From Cellulosimicrobium funkei (GTDB taxonomy: Bacteria > Actinomycetota > Actinomycetes > Actinomycetales > Cellulomonadaceae), in assembly GCF_001019615.1 (NCBI RefSeq), contig NZ_JNBQ01000022.1:1-59211 (forward strand): a DNA stretch of 59,211 bases. Reading direction: 5' to 3'. Both the position numbers and the translations under genes were made by a program. Within the stretch, counting starts at the first letter, position 1. Every line of letters starts with the position of its first letter. Shown piece after piece: positions 27,550-35,082 of this stretch. The notes under the pieces are model-generated. The model was not told the origin of the DNA, searched no databases, and saw only the letters and a program-made list of their open reading frames with translations.

Positions 27550-27602
27550 CTCTAGCGGCACCCTCTGACACGCGTCGAGGGCTGGCGCGATAGATCGTCG
27601 TC

Positions 27603-27614
27603 CGATATATATCG
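27603..27614 (+). promoter_or_regulatory. Palindrome overlapping the padR -10 box
   Basis: CGATATATATCG is a perfect 12-bp palindrome in otherwise GC-rich DNA, ending 3 bases before the padR ATG. It contains a -10 box TATATA (27606-27611) placed 6 bases before the start codon. Likely the autoregulatory PadR site on a leaderless gene. Confidence 0.6.
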
Positions 27615-27617
27615 ATC

Positions 27618-27992
27618 ATGGCATCGAGTCCTCCGGCGTTCCGCATGACCGAGCAGGCGTACCTCGTGCTGCTCTCGCTCAGCGCAGAGCCGCGGCACGG
27701 GTACGCGGTGATCCAGGCGGTGCGCGAGCTGTCCGACGGCCGCACCCGGCTCGGGGCCGGCACGCTCTACGGCAACCTCGACCGGCTCGTCGCAGCCGGG
27801 CTCGTGGAGCCGACCGGCGAGGAGGTCGTCGACGGCCGCCTGCGGCGCTACTACCGGGCCACCGACGACGGGCGCCGCGCGGCGCGGGCCGAGACCCTCC
27901 GCCTCGCCGATCTCGCCGAGCGCGCGCGGCGGTCCCTGGAGCGCCACGGCCCGGCAGGCACCGCCGACGGCCTCGCGGGGAGCGGCGCGTGA
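27618..27992 (+). CDS. PadR-family transcriptional regulator
   Basis: 124-aa winged-HTH regulator: AYLVLLSLSAEPRHGYAVIQAVRELS, GAGTLYGNLDRLVAAGLV and RLRRYYRATDDGRRAARAE cover the PadR domain; the C-terminal helix is short (PadR-s1 type). It probably represses itself and the downstream membrane protein through the TA-rich palindrome over its promoter. Its stop overlaps the next start by 4 bp (GTGA), so the two proteins are co-translated, a common pairing of PadR with a membrane protein. Confidence 0.9.
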   Translation: MASSPPAFRMTEQAYLVLLSLSAEPRHGYAVIQAVRELSDGRTRLGAGTLYGNLDRLVAAGLVEPTGEEVVDGRLRRYYRATDDGRRAARAETLRLADLAERARRSLERHGPAGTADGLAGSGA

Positions 27993-28561
27993 GCGCGGGC
28001 GGCGCGGACCGGTACGAGCGGTCCGCCCGGTTCTGGCTCCGCGCCTACCCGCCGCGCTGGCGCCGCCTGCACGGTGAGGAGGCGCTCGCGGTGCTGCTCG
28101 ACCTCGCGCCCGCACCCGACGACACCGGGGCGCCGCACGGCATCGGCGCGCGCGAGGCGTGGGGGCTGGTGCGCGCGGGCTGGGGGCTGCGGTGGCGCGA
28201 GCACCCGCCGCTCGGCCGGTGGCTGCTGTACCGGCTGTTCGACGCTCGGCTGCCCGCGCGCTACTGGTGGTGGGTGGCCGACGACATCCACGGGGCGCTC
28301 TACCCGTGGCGCGTGACCATGACGGGGCTCGCGACCGCTCTCGCGATCTTCTACGGCTGGCCGGTGCTGGCGCAGGTCCTGTTCTCGGACGACGTCACCA
28401 GGCCCGACCTGTGGCTGATCCTCCTGTGGTGCGGGACGTTCCTCGGCGGGGGGCTGCTCTTCCGCCGTTCGCACGTCGCGCGCGCGTGGCGCAAGCACGT
28501 GCTCGACGGCAACATCCCCGTGGACACCCCGACGGACCCGCCGCGCGCGGCCGGTGCCTGA
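27989..28561 (+). CDS. Membrane protein co-expressed with PadR
   Basis: 190-aa protein. The first 110 residues are Arg/Trp-rich and soluble (RYERSARFWLRAYPPRWRRLHGEEAL..., similar in style to proteins encoded with PadR regulators). Two hydrophobic helices follow (about 113-130 and 140-157), then a basic tail. The start is GTG 27989 within the padR stop. Function unknown; the partnership suggests an envelope-stress or efflux-related membrane factor, which is inference. Confidence 0.75.
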   Translation: MSAGGADRYERSARFWLRAYPPRWRRLHGEEALAVLLDLAPAPDDTGAPHGIGAREAWGLVRAGWGLRWREHPPLGRWLLYRLFDARLPARYWWWVADDIHGALYPWRVTMTGLATALAIFYGWPVLAQVLFSDDVTRPDLWLILLWCGTFLGGGLLFRRSHVARAWRKHVLDGNIPVDTPTDPPRAAGA

Positions 28562-28622
28562 TCCGGCGCCGCGCCGTCGTGCCAGGGTGCGGACGCCCGG
28601 CGGGACGGTCGTGCGCGCCCGG

Positions 28623-28749
28623 TAGACTGGCCGCGGAATCCCGCCGTCGGCTCCCGCTCGTCCCGTCCCACCGACCGTCCTCGACGGCCGTGACGTGGGC
28701 GGGATCCCGGAGCCCCGGCTCTCCCGAACTCTCTCGCCAAGGAGCCCCC
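28623..28749 (+). promoter_or_regulatory. purS promoter and structured leader
   Basis: A -10 box TAGACT (28623-28628) predicts a leader of about 115 bases before purS. It can form an 8-bp stem ATCCCGCC (28638-28645) with GGCGGGAT (28698-28705) and a later GAGCC-CC-GGCTC hairpin (about 28710-28721), ending in the AAGGAG ribosome binding site (28739-28744). No known purine riboswitch core is recognised. Confidence 0.5.
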
Positions 28750-29037
28750 GTGGGACGCGTCGTCGTCGAGGTCATGCCCAAGCCCGAGATCCTGGACCCG
28801 CAGGGCAAGGCCGTCGTCGGGGCGCTGCCGCGCCTCGGTTTCACCCATTTCACGTCCGTGCGCCAGGGCAAGCGGTTCGAGCTCGAGGTCGACGGCCCGG
28901 TCACGCCGGAGATCCTCGCCGCCGCCCAGGAGGCCGCGGTCAAGGTCCTGTCGAACCCGGTCATCGAGGACGTCGTCCGCGTCGCGGACATCGAGGCGGA
29001 CGCAGCGGCGACGATCACGTCCGAGGGGCTCGCCTGA
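28750..29037 (+). CDS. purS: Phosphoribosylformylglycinamidine synthase subunit PurS
   Basis: 95-aa small subunit of the FGAM synthase complex (PurS-PurQ-PurL), which bridges PurQ and PurL and aids ammonia transfer. It matches the family with [42 protein letters not shown] and [13 protein letters not shown] at 28750 follows AAGGAG by 5 bases. The stop overlaps the purQ start by one base (TGATG). Confidence 0.95.
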   Translation: MGRVVVEVMPKPEILDPQGKAVVGALPRLGFTHFTSVRQGKRFELEVDGPVTPEILAAAQEAAVKVLSNPVIEDVVRVADIEADAAATITSEGLA

Positions 29038-29756
29038 TGTCCGGCGCGACGCTCGCGACGACGCGGATCGGCGTCGTCACGTTCCCCGGCACGCTGGACG
29101 ACCGCGACGCGGCGCGTGCGGTGCGTCTCGCGGGTGGTGAGGCCGTGTCGCTGTGGCACGCGGACGCCGACCTGCACGGCGTCGACGCGGTCGTCCTGCC
29201 CGGCGGCTTCTCCTACGGGGACTACCTGCGCGCGGGCGCGATCAGCCGCTTCGCGCCCGTCATGGAGTCGATCGTCGACGCGGCCGCGGGCGGTATGCCC
29301 GTCCTGGGCATCTGCAACGGCTTCCAGGTCCTCACCGAGGCGCACCTGCTGCCCGGCTCGATGGTCAAGAACGACCACCTGCACTTCATCTGCCGCGAGC
29401 AGGTGCTCGTGGTCGAGAACGCGGACACGGCCTGGACGCGCGACTACACGGCCGGCCAGCGCATCACGATCCCGCTGAAGAACCAGGACGGCCAGTTCGT
29501 CGCGGACGACCGCACGCTCGACGAGCTCGAGGCGGAGGGCCGCGTCGTCTTCCGCTACGACGGCTGGAACCCGAACGGGTCGCGCCGGGGCATCGCGGGC
29601 ATCACGAACACCGCGGGCAACGTCGTCGGCCTCATGCCGCACCCGGAGCACGCCGTCGAGGCGGGCTTCGGCCCGGCGAACGAGGCGGGCCCGCGCGCGG
29701 GGACCGACGGGCTCGGCTTCTTCACGTCGGTCCTGGGCGCGCTCGTCAGCGCATGA
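29037..29756 (+). CDS. purQ: Phosphoribosylformylglycinamidine synthase subunit PurQ (glutaminase)
   Basis: 239-aa class I glutamine amidotransferase feeding ammonia to PurL. Triad: Cys93 in GICNGFQ, His202 and Glu204 in MPHPEH. The oxyanion-loop segment [16 protein letters not shown] is intact. It is translated with purS (1-base overlap). purL does not follow directly; an acetyltransferase gene starts 11 bases downstream instead. Confidence 0.96.
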   Translation: MSGATLATTRIGVVTFPGTLDDRDAARAVRLAGGEAVSLWHADADLHGVDAVVLPGGFSYGDYLRAGAISRFAPVMESIVDAAAGGMPVLGICNGFQVLTEAHLLPGSMVKNDHLHFICREQVLVVENADTAWTRDYTAGQRITIPLKNQDGQFVADDRTLDELEAEGRVVFRYDGWNPNGSRRGIAGITNTAGNVVGLMPHPEHAVEAGFGPANEAGPRAGTDGLGFFTSVLGALVSA

Positions 29757-29766
29757 CGAGGTCGGC

Positions 29767-30915
29767 GTGAGGGGCTCGCCCCCGCGCGTCCTGGCCGACG
29801 GCGCCGGGCGCCCGGGCGTGCGCGTCACCGTCGAGGCGGTGCCCGGGGACGACGCCGCGGCCGAGCTCCTGCGCACCCGTCAGCAGGCGGAGCTCGCCGT
29901 GCGCTACGGCGAGCCCGACGCGGGCACGTTCGTGCCCGACGCCTCGATCGCGAACGTCGTGGTCCGCTCGGCCGGTGAGCCCGTCGCGTTCGTCGCACTC
30001 CGCGACGTGTCGGGCACGCCCGACGGCCGCGGCGGCACCCATCCCCGGCGGACGGGCGAGGTGAAGCGGCTCTGGGTCGAGCCGGCCCACCGGGGCCGCG
30101 GGCACGCGCGCACGGCGATGCGGGCCGCCCACCGGCACGCGGTCGAGGCCGGGCTCGACCGCCTGGTCCTGGAGACCGGGACCCTCCAGCCCGAGTCGAT
30201 CGACCTGTACCTCTCGCTCGGCTACGTCCCGATCGAGTCGTACGGGCACTACGCCGGGCACCCGCTCTCGCGCTGCTTCGCGCTCGACCTGGGGGCTGCG
30301 GACCCGGGCGTCGGCACCGGCCCTGCGGACGCGACCTCGGCGACGAGCAGCGGGCGCGGGGCGCGCGACGCACGCAGGCCCGCCACCCCGAGCGAGTCCG
30401 TGACCGTCCCCGCCCCTGGGGTCGTCGAGGTTCGCGCCGTCCCGTGGGACGACCCGGCCGCGGCGGCGCTGCGGCGCGAGATGCACGAGACGTCCTCGGC
30501 GGTGCTCTACCCCGAGCTGTTCGCCGGGCTCGACGCCGCCGGAGGGTTCGAGTCTGTCGACGCCCGCGTGGGCGCCGAGGTCGTCGCGACCCTCGTCGCG
30601 TACCGGGACGGCGAGGCCGTCGGGTGCGCGTCGCTGCGCCGCCCCGCACCCGGGGCGCCCGTGGACGCGCTCGAGGTGAAGAAGGTCTTCGTCCGCGAGC
30701 GCGCACGCAGGACCGGGATCGCGCGCCGGCTCCTCGACGCCCTGGAGGCCGTCGCCCGCGAGCGCGGGGTGTCCACCCTGCTGCTCGAGACGGGCATCCG
30801 CCAGCCGGGTGCGATCGCGCTCTACCGCTCGCTCGGGTACCGCGCCGTCGAGCAGTTCCCGCCGTACGTCGGGGACAACCACGTCGCGCTCTGCTTCGCG
30901 AAGCCGCTGGTCTGA
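29767..30915 (+). CDS. Tandem (two-domain) GNAT acetyltransferase
   Basis: 382-aa protein with two GNAT N-acetyltransferase domains joined by an Ala/Gly/Arg-rich linker (about 180-215). Domain 1 has VKRLWVEPAHRGRGHARTAM and LETGTLQPESIDLYLSLGY; domain 2 has VKKVFVRERARRTGIARRLL and LETGIRQPGAIALYRSLGY. Each has the acetyl-CoA-binding R/Q-x2-G-x-G/A loop. The shared LETG-(T/I)-(L/R)-QP motif shows the halves arose by duplication. It starts at GTG 29767, 11 bases after purQ, so it may be co-transcribed with it. Substrate unknown. Confidence 0.88.
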   Translation: MRGSPPRVLADGAGRPGVRVTVEAVPGDDAAAELLRTRQQAELAVRYGEPDAGTFVPDASIANVVVRSAGEPVAFVALRDVSGTPDGRGGTHPRRTGEVKRLWVEPAHRGRGHARTAMRAAHRHAVEAGLDRLVLETGTLQPESIDLYLSLGYVPIESYGHYAGHPLSRCFALDLGAADPGVGTGPADATSATSSGRGARDARRPATPSESVTVPAPGVVEVRAVPWDDPAAAALRREMHETSSAVLYPELFAGLDAAGGFESVDARVGAEVVATLVAYRDGEAVGCASLRRPAPGAPVDALEVKKVFVRERARRTGIARRLLDALEAVARERGVSTLLLETGIRQPGAIALYRSLGYRAVEQFPPYVGDNHVALCFAKPLV

Positions 30916-30986
30916 GGGTCGCGCCGGGGTCCTCTCAGGGGTGTGCCGGATATGCCCGCGGTGTCCGGTCCCGCTAGGGTGTCCCC

Positions 30987-31298
30987 GTGATCCCCCTCGC
31001 GACCGGTGCCTACTCCGCGGCCTCCGTGATCCTCGAGCTCCTCGGCTGGGTCGCCGCGGTCGCGTCACGGGTGCCCGGCCGCGTCGGGGTGCTCGCGGGC
31101 GAGCTGCGCGAGACCGCGGTCGAGTGGGGCCTCCCGGTCGGCGAGGTGTCCGACCTCTACGCCGCCTTCCCGGTGCGCCTCGCGCTCGCCGTCGGCGCCG
31201 TCGCGCTCGTGTGCGCCGTCGTCGCCCTGGTGCACGGGCTCCGCGAGCGTCAGCGCGCCGAGGGGTCCGCGGACGCCGTGCGCGTCAGCGGTCGCTGA
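30987..31298 (+). CDS. Small membrane protein of unknown function
   Basis: 103-aa protein with an N-terminal hydrophobic segment (about 8-28), a central amphipathic part containing WGLPVGEVSDLYAAF, and a strong transmembrane helix (about 66-86), then a basic tail. No family is recognised. GTG 30987 lies 6 bases after a -10 box TAGGGT (30975-30980), so it is probably leaderless. Codon use is typical of the neighbours. Its end overlaps the convergent LLM gene by 14 bases. Confidence 0.75.
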   Translation: MIPLATGAYSAASVILELLGWVAAVASRVPGRVGVLAGELRETAVEWGLPVGEVSDLYAAFPVRLALAVGAVALVCAVVALVHGLRERQRAEGSADAVRVSGR

Positions 31299-32175
31299 GC
31301 AGCGGCACGACCTCCCGGCCCAGGAAGCGGACGAACTCCTCGACGTCCGGCTCGTCGGCGGTCGGCTGGACCGCGACGGCCGTCGCGCCCGCGTCGGCCA
31401 GCGCCTGGACGGCCGCGGCGATCGTCGCGGCGTCCCCGCCCGCGCCGATGCCCTGACCCGCCTCCTTGCCCCACAGCGGCACCTCGCGGTCCACGCGCTC
31501 CTGCGCGTCCGGCCCCGTCGCCGCGATGAGCGTCGCGTGGATGTCGACGTCGCTCCCGGCGCCGGCACCGTTCCCGTCCCGGCCTTCTCGAGCCGCTGCG
31601 GCTGCCGCCCGGACGTCGGCCGGAGTGAGCGCGTTCGCGAGGATCAGGCCGTCGCCCAGCTCGCCCGCCAGCGCGAGCGATCGCGGGCCGACGCCGCCGA
31701 GCCACAGCGGGACGGGCTCCGTGGGGGGCCAGTCGAGACGGACGCCGTCGAGCGTGACGTACCGCCCCGCCGTCGTGACCTCCTCGCCCGCGAGCAGGCT
31801 CCGCAGCGCCGTGGCGTGCTCGCGGAGCAGCGTCAGCGGTGACGCGACGCGGACGCCGGCCTGCCCCATCCACTCCTGGACCCCGTGACCCACGCCCGCG
31901 ACGAGCCGCCCGGGGAACATCCGGGCGAGCGTCGCGACCTCCATCGCGGTGATCGCCGTGCTGCGCAGCGGGGCGGGCATGAGGCCGATGCCGACGCGCA
32001 CGCGCTCGGTCCAGGCGAGCGCTGCCGCCGCCGACGCGAGGCCCGACTGCTTGAAGCAGTCCTCCCACACCCAGAGGTCGTCGAGGCCCGCCTCCTCCGC
32101 GGTCGTGGCGAGCCGTCGCAGGCTCTCCGGCGCGTGGGTGGGCACGAACGCGATACCGAGCCGTGGTGTGGTCAT
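31285..32175 (-). CDS. LLM-class F420-dependent oxidoreductase
   Basis: 296-aa luciferase-like monooxygenase-fold enzyme. Features: LGIAFVPTHAPESLRRLATTAEEAGLDDLWVWED, VRVGIGLMPAPLRS, FPGRLVAGVGHGVQEWMGQAG and PVPLWLGGVGPRSLALAGELGDG. The VGHG and LGGVGPRSL motifs match the F420-using actinobacterial subgroup more than FMN luciferases. The reaction is unknown. It stands alone, with no clear ribosome binding site at the ATG. Confidence 0.87.
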   Translation of the reverse strand: MTTPRLGIAFVPTHAPESLRRLATTAEEAGLDDLWVWEDCFKQSGLASAAAALAWTERVRVGIGLMPAPLRSTAITAMEVATLARMFPGRLVAGVGHGVQEWMGQAGVRVASPLTLLREHATALRSLLAGEEVTTAGRYVTLDGVRLDWPPTEPVPLWLGGVGPRSLALAGELGDGLILANALTPADVRAAAAAAREGRDGNGAGAGSDVDIHATLIAATGPDAQERVDREVPLWGKEAGQGIGAGGDAATIAAAVQALADAGATAVAVQPTADEPDVEEFVRFLGREVVPLLSDR

Positions 32176-32204
32176 CCCGTCATCGTGCCGGGCGCCACCG
32201 ACAC

Positions 32205-33182
32205 TCAGCCGTCGTGCCGGGGGGCACGTGGCCCCCCGTGGGCGGGCCGCCGTGCGAGCTCGTCGGACTGCGCCAGGAAGGCGAGCTGCGCCGCGACGGA
32301 CTGCCGCGCCGCCCCGAGGACGGACGGGTCGACGTCGGCGTAGACGCGCGCGACCACCTGCTCCACCGCGTCGTGGGCCCCCGCGGACAGCCCGAGCGCG
32401 GCGAGCGCCGCCCGGACCTGGGCGAGGCGTTCGAGCCGGTGCTCGCGGTACGCGCGCACCCGATCCGCGAGGTCGGCGACGACCGGCCCGTGGCCGGGGA
32501 GGCCCGTCGCCCGGCCCGTCCCCGCGGACGCGACCGCCTCGATCGCGTCGAGGCTCGCGAGGTACGCGCCGAGCGAGCCGTCGGGCTGCGCGATCACCGT
32601 CGTGCCGGTCCCGAGCACGGTGTCCCCGGTGAGGACCGTCGTGCCCGACGGCGACCCCGCGCCCCCGGTCGCGGCCTCATCCGACCGGGTGTCGCCAGGG
32701 GTCCCGTCGCCAGGGGGCGCGTCACCAGGGCGCGTGCCGCCTCCGGCGAGGTCGTCGGCCGGGGCGGGCTGGCCGTCGTCGGGCAGCACGAGGCAGACCG
32801 AGTCGGCGGTGTGGCCCGGGGTGGCGAGGACGACGACGCGCAGCCCCGCGGCCTCGATCACCTCGCCGTCGTGCAGCGGCTCGCCGCCGTGGCAGTGTGC
32901 CGGGTCGGCGGCGCGCACCGGCGCCCCGGTGCGCTCGCGCAGCCCGGGAGCGCCGGCCGTGTGGTCGGCGTGGCGATGCGTGACGAGCACGAGCTCGACC
33001 GGCCCGGCCGCGGCGAGCGCGTCGAGGTGCGCGGCGTCGTCGGGCCCCGGGTCCACGACGACGCACGTCGCCGACCCGGGCGCGTGCAGCACGTACGAGC
33101 GCGTGCCGTCGAGCGTCATCGGTCCCGGGTTGTCGGCGCGCAGCACCGCCGCGAGCCGGGTGACGGGCGTGGGCTCTGTCAT
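32205..33182 (-). CDS. MBL-fold metallo-hydrolase (LACTB2/glyoxalase II-like)
   Basis: 325-aa metal-dependent hydrolase. THRHADH (68-74) is the HxHxDH motif, followed by GEPLHDGEVIEAAG, LATPGHTADSVCLVL, LTGDTVLGTGT and GHGPVV. A variable Gly/Pro/Thr-rich insertion of about 40 residues (about 135-175) sits between the fourth and fifth metal motifs. The C-terminal helical domain (about 245-315) resembles the LACTB2 winged-helix tail. It starts 11 bases after the preceding gene's stop, so the two are probably one operon. Confidence 0.9.
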   Translation of the reverse strand: MTEPTPVTRLAAVLRADNPGPMTLDGTRSYVLHAPGSATCVVVDPGPDDAAHLDALAAAGPVELVLVTHRHADHTAGAPGLRERTGAPVRAADPAHCHGGEPLHDGEVIEAAGLRVVVLATPGHTADSVCLVLPDDGQPAPADDLAGGGTRPGDAPPGDGTPGDTRSDEAATGGAGSPSGTTVLTGDTVLGTGTTVIAQPDGSLGAYLASLDAIEAVASAGTGRATGLPGHGPVVADLADRVRAYREHRLERLAQVRAALAALGLSAGAHDAVEQVVARVYADVDPSVLGAARQSVAAQLAFLAQSDELARRPAHGGPRAPRHDG

Positions 33183-33193
33183 CGCGGGCCGGC

Positions 33194-33682
33194 TCAGGCG
33201 CGGTGGCGCAGGACCGTCGGGCGACCCTCGTCGTCCCACTGCGAGAAGCGGGCGTCGATCAGCGGGCCGACGAGGTCGTACGTCTCCCACGTGTCGGGCA
33301 CGCGGTACACGTCCTCGGGCTCGCCGTCGCCCGGGCTCACCGCGTCGACGTAGTCCTCCAGGTAGAGGCCGCCGTCGTCCTCGTCCTCCTCGTCGCCCGT
33401 GTAGTACGCGCTCGCGAACGCCGCGGCGACGTCGTCGAGGTCCTCGTCGACGAGCCTGCCGTCGCACGCGGCGAGCACGAACGCGCCGGGCGTCGTCCTC
33501 CGCTCGCGCAGCGCGGCGAGGTCGTCAGCGGCGTCCTCGGCGATCTGCTCGGAGACGTGCCCGCCGAGCACCGCCCACGCGAGGAACACGCCGATGTGCG
33601 TCGCGCCCGCCGCGGGCCCCGCCTCGGGTGGATAGCCCAGGCCCTCGGAGTGCCAGGACGCGTCGTCGAGCTTCGTCGTCAT
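33194..33682 (-). CDS. Conserved hypothetical protein (KLDDASWH...ATHIGVFLAW type)
   Basis: 162-aa soluble acidic protein. Its start, TKLDDASWHSEGLGYPPEAGPAAGATHIGVFLAWAV, resembles a family of bacterial hypothetical proteins often linked to polymorphic-toxin or immunity neighbourhoods; that link is recalled, not shown here. The centre is very acidic (TGDEEDEDDGG). ATG 33680-33682 lies 6 bases after a -10 box TAGCGT (33689-33694, minus), so it is leaderless. No catalytic motif is seen. Confidence 0.8.
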   Translation of the reverse strand: MTTKLDDASWHSEGLGYPPEAGPAAGATHIGVFLAWAVLGGHVSEQIAEDAADDLAALRERRTTPGAFVLAACDGRLVDEDLDDVAAAFASAYYTGDEEDEDDGGLYLEDYVDAVSPGDGEPEDVYRVPDTWETYDLVGPLIDARFSQWDDEGRPTVLRHRA

Positions 33683-33700
33683 GCGGCGACGCTACCCCCT

Positions 33701-33784
33701 CCCGCCGAACACGACATGAGGGTCGATATCCCGTGGATCACGACCCCCATGTCGTGTTCGACCGCGTGCCAGGTCGTGTTCGGC
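33701..33784 (-). repeat. 84-bp intergenic hairpin element, copy 2
   Basis: The reverse complement aligns base for base with 24152-24235. It has GCCGAACACGAC and GTCGAACACGAC blocks 22 bases apart, then an outer perfect 13-bp arm CGAACACGACATG/CATGTCGTGTTCG, inner GGTCG/CGACC and ATCC/GGAT stems and a 3-base loop. Inner pairs differ from copy 1 but still pair. It begins 7 bases behind the -10 box of the gene at 33194-33682. Confidence 0.8.
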
Positions 33785-33822
33785 AACGGGGCGGGCGGGT
33801 GGGCCGACGGGCGGTCGGCGGG

Positions 33823-34887
33823 TCAGGACGTCCGGGCGCCGGAGAGGGCGTCCGCGAGGAGCTCGAGCGTGCGGGCGCGGCCCGGCGTGGAGTCCAGCGC
33901 CTCGTCCGCGCGCGACGCGGCGACGGGGACGACCATCACCTCGTCGACCCCGTGGCGCTCGGCGAGCCGGCGGACCTCGGCCGCGGCGGCGTCGGGCGTC
34001 CCGACGGCCCAGCGCCGGAGGCTGTCCTCGACCATCTGCCCGGCCGTGCCGTCGAGGGGTGCCGCCTGGGCCTCCTCCACGGTCTCCAGCGCGGTGAGCG
34101 CCTGACCGGTGCGCAGCCGCGCCATCATGCGCGCCTGCGGGAGCGCGCGGGCCCGGGCCTCGTCGTCGGTCTCGGCGACGACGGCGTTGAGCGTGAGGAA
34201 CGTGCGGGGCTCGGGGAACGCCTCGCTCGGGCGGTAGCCCTCGCGGTACAGCGCGAGGATCTCGTCGATGCCCTGGCTGGAGAAGTGGTTCGCGAACACG
34301 TACGGGAGCCCGAGCTCGGCCGCGAGGCGCGCGGAGTAGTCGCTCGACCCGAGGAGCCAGACGGTCGGTGCGGCGTCGGCGGCGGGCGTGGCGTGCACGT
34401 CGTAGACCTGGCCGCTCGTGAGGCGCAGCGTCGCGCCCTGCGGGCTCATGAGCGCGAGGATGTCGGTCACGTGCTGGGGGAACCGGTCGACGTCGGCCGT
34501 GGGGCCGGTGATCCGCAGGAGCTGCGTGACGACGGGGTCGGAGCCCGGCGCACGGCCGATCCCCAGGTCGACGCGCCCCGGGGCGATCGCCTCGAGCGCC
34601 GCGAACTGCTCCGCGACGACGAGCGGCGCGTGGTTCGGGAGCATGACCCCGCCCGAGCCGACCCGGATGCGGTCGGTCACCGACGCCGCGGCGGCGATCA
34701 TCACGGGCGGCGTCGACGCCGCGACCGCGGGCATGTTGTGGTGCTCGGCGAACCAGTACCGCTCGTACCCGAGCCGGTCCGCGAGGCGGACCAGGTCGAG
34801 CGACGCCCGCACCGCCTGGGTGCTGGACTGGCCCGAGCGGACGGGCACGAGGTCGAGGACGGACAGGCGGGGGGTCTGGGTGCTCAC
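33823..34887 (-). CDS. LLM-class flavin-dependent oxidoreductase (luciferase-like)
   Basis: 354-aa bacterial-luciferase-like protein of the group with LSVLDLVPVRSGQSS, YERYWFAEHHNMPAVAASTPPVMIAA, VGSGGVMLPNHAPLVVAEQF, GRVDLGIGRAPGSDP and LLGSSDYSARLAAELGLPYVFANHF. The AEHH motif and the GSSDYSA motif are characteristic. FMN is the likely cofactor; substrate unknown. The start is GTG 34885-34887, giving the standard N-terminus. Confidence 0.9.
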   Translation of the reverse strand: MSTQTPRLSVLDLVPVRSGQSSTQAVRASLDLVRLADRLGYERYWFAEHHNMPAVAASTPPVMIAAAASVTDRIRVGSGGVMLPNHAPLVVAEQFAALEAIAPGRVDLGIGRAPGSDPVVTQLLRITGPTADVDRFPQHVTDILALMSPQGATLRLTSGQVYDVHATPAADAAPTVWLLGSSDYSARLAAELGLPYVFANHFSSQGIDEILALYREGYRPSEAFPEPRTFLTLNAVVAETDDEARARALPQARMMARLRTGQALTALETVEEAQAAPLDGTAGQMVEDSLRRWAVGTPDAAAAEVRRLAERHGVDEVMVVPVAASRADEALDSTPGRARTLELLADALSGARTS

Positions 34888-34959
34888 CCTGGTGCCAACC
34901 GGCGACCCCCGAGCCTCATTCCCCTGGGGAGTCGGGGCACGCCTGTCAGGATGGTCGCC

Positions 34960-35082
34960 ATGGACGTCCCCTCGATGATCATGGGCGCCGCGATCGCGTC
35001 CGTCGCCTGGATCGTGCTCGTGCCCTGGAGCCGGCTGAAGGAGCTGCGGGAGAAGGATCAGGCGGGGCGCGCGGAGGACTGA
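34960..35082 (+). CDS. 40-aa single-pass membrane peptide
   Basis: Encodes a 40-residue peptide with one hydrophobic helix (about 5-24: SMIMGAAIASVAWIVLVPW) followed by a charged tail (SRLKELREKDQAGRAED). ATG 34960 lies 7 bases after a -10-like CAGGAT (34947-34952), the same leaderless arrangement as at neighbouring genes. Codon use has C/G third positions. It overlaps the 3' end of recD by 25 bases on the other strand. No family is recognised. Confidence 0.6.
   Translation: MDVPSMIMGAAIASVAWIVLVPWSRLKELREKDQAGRAED

Noticed and set aside
27445-27561. Longer HNH protein starting at the ATG at 27561
   Set aside because: The -10 box and SOS box lie at 27534-27554, so that ATG would be upstream of transcription. 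The strong ribosome binding site before 27444 fits better.
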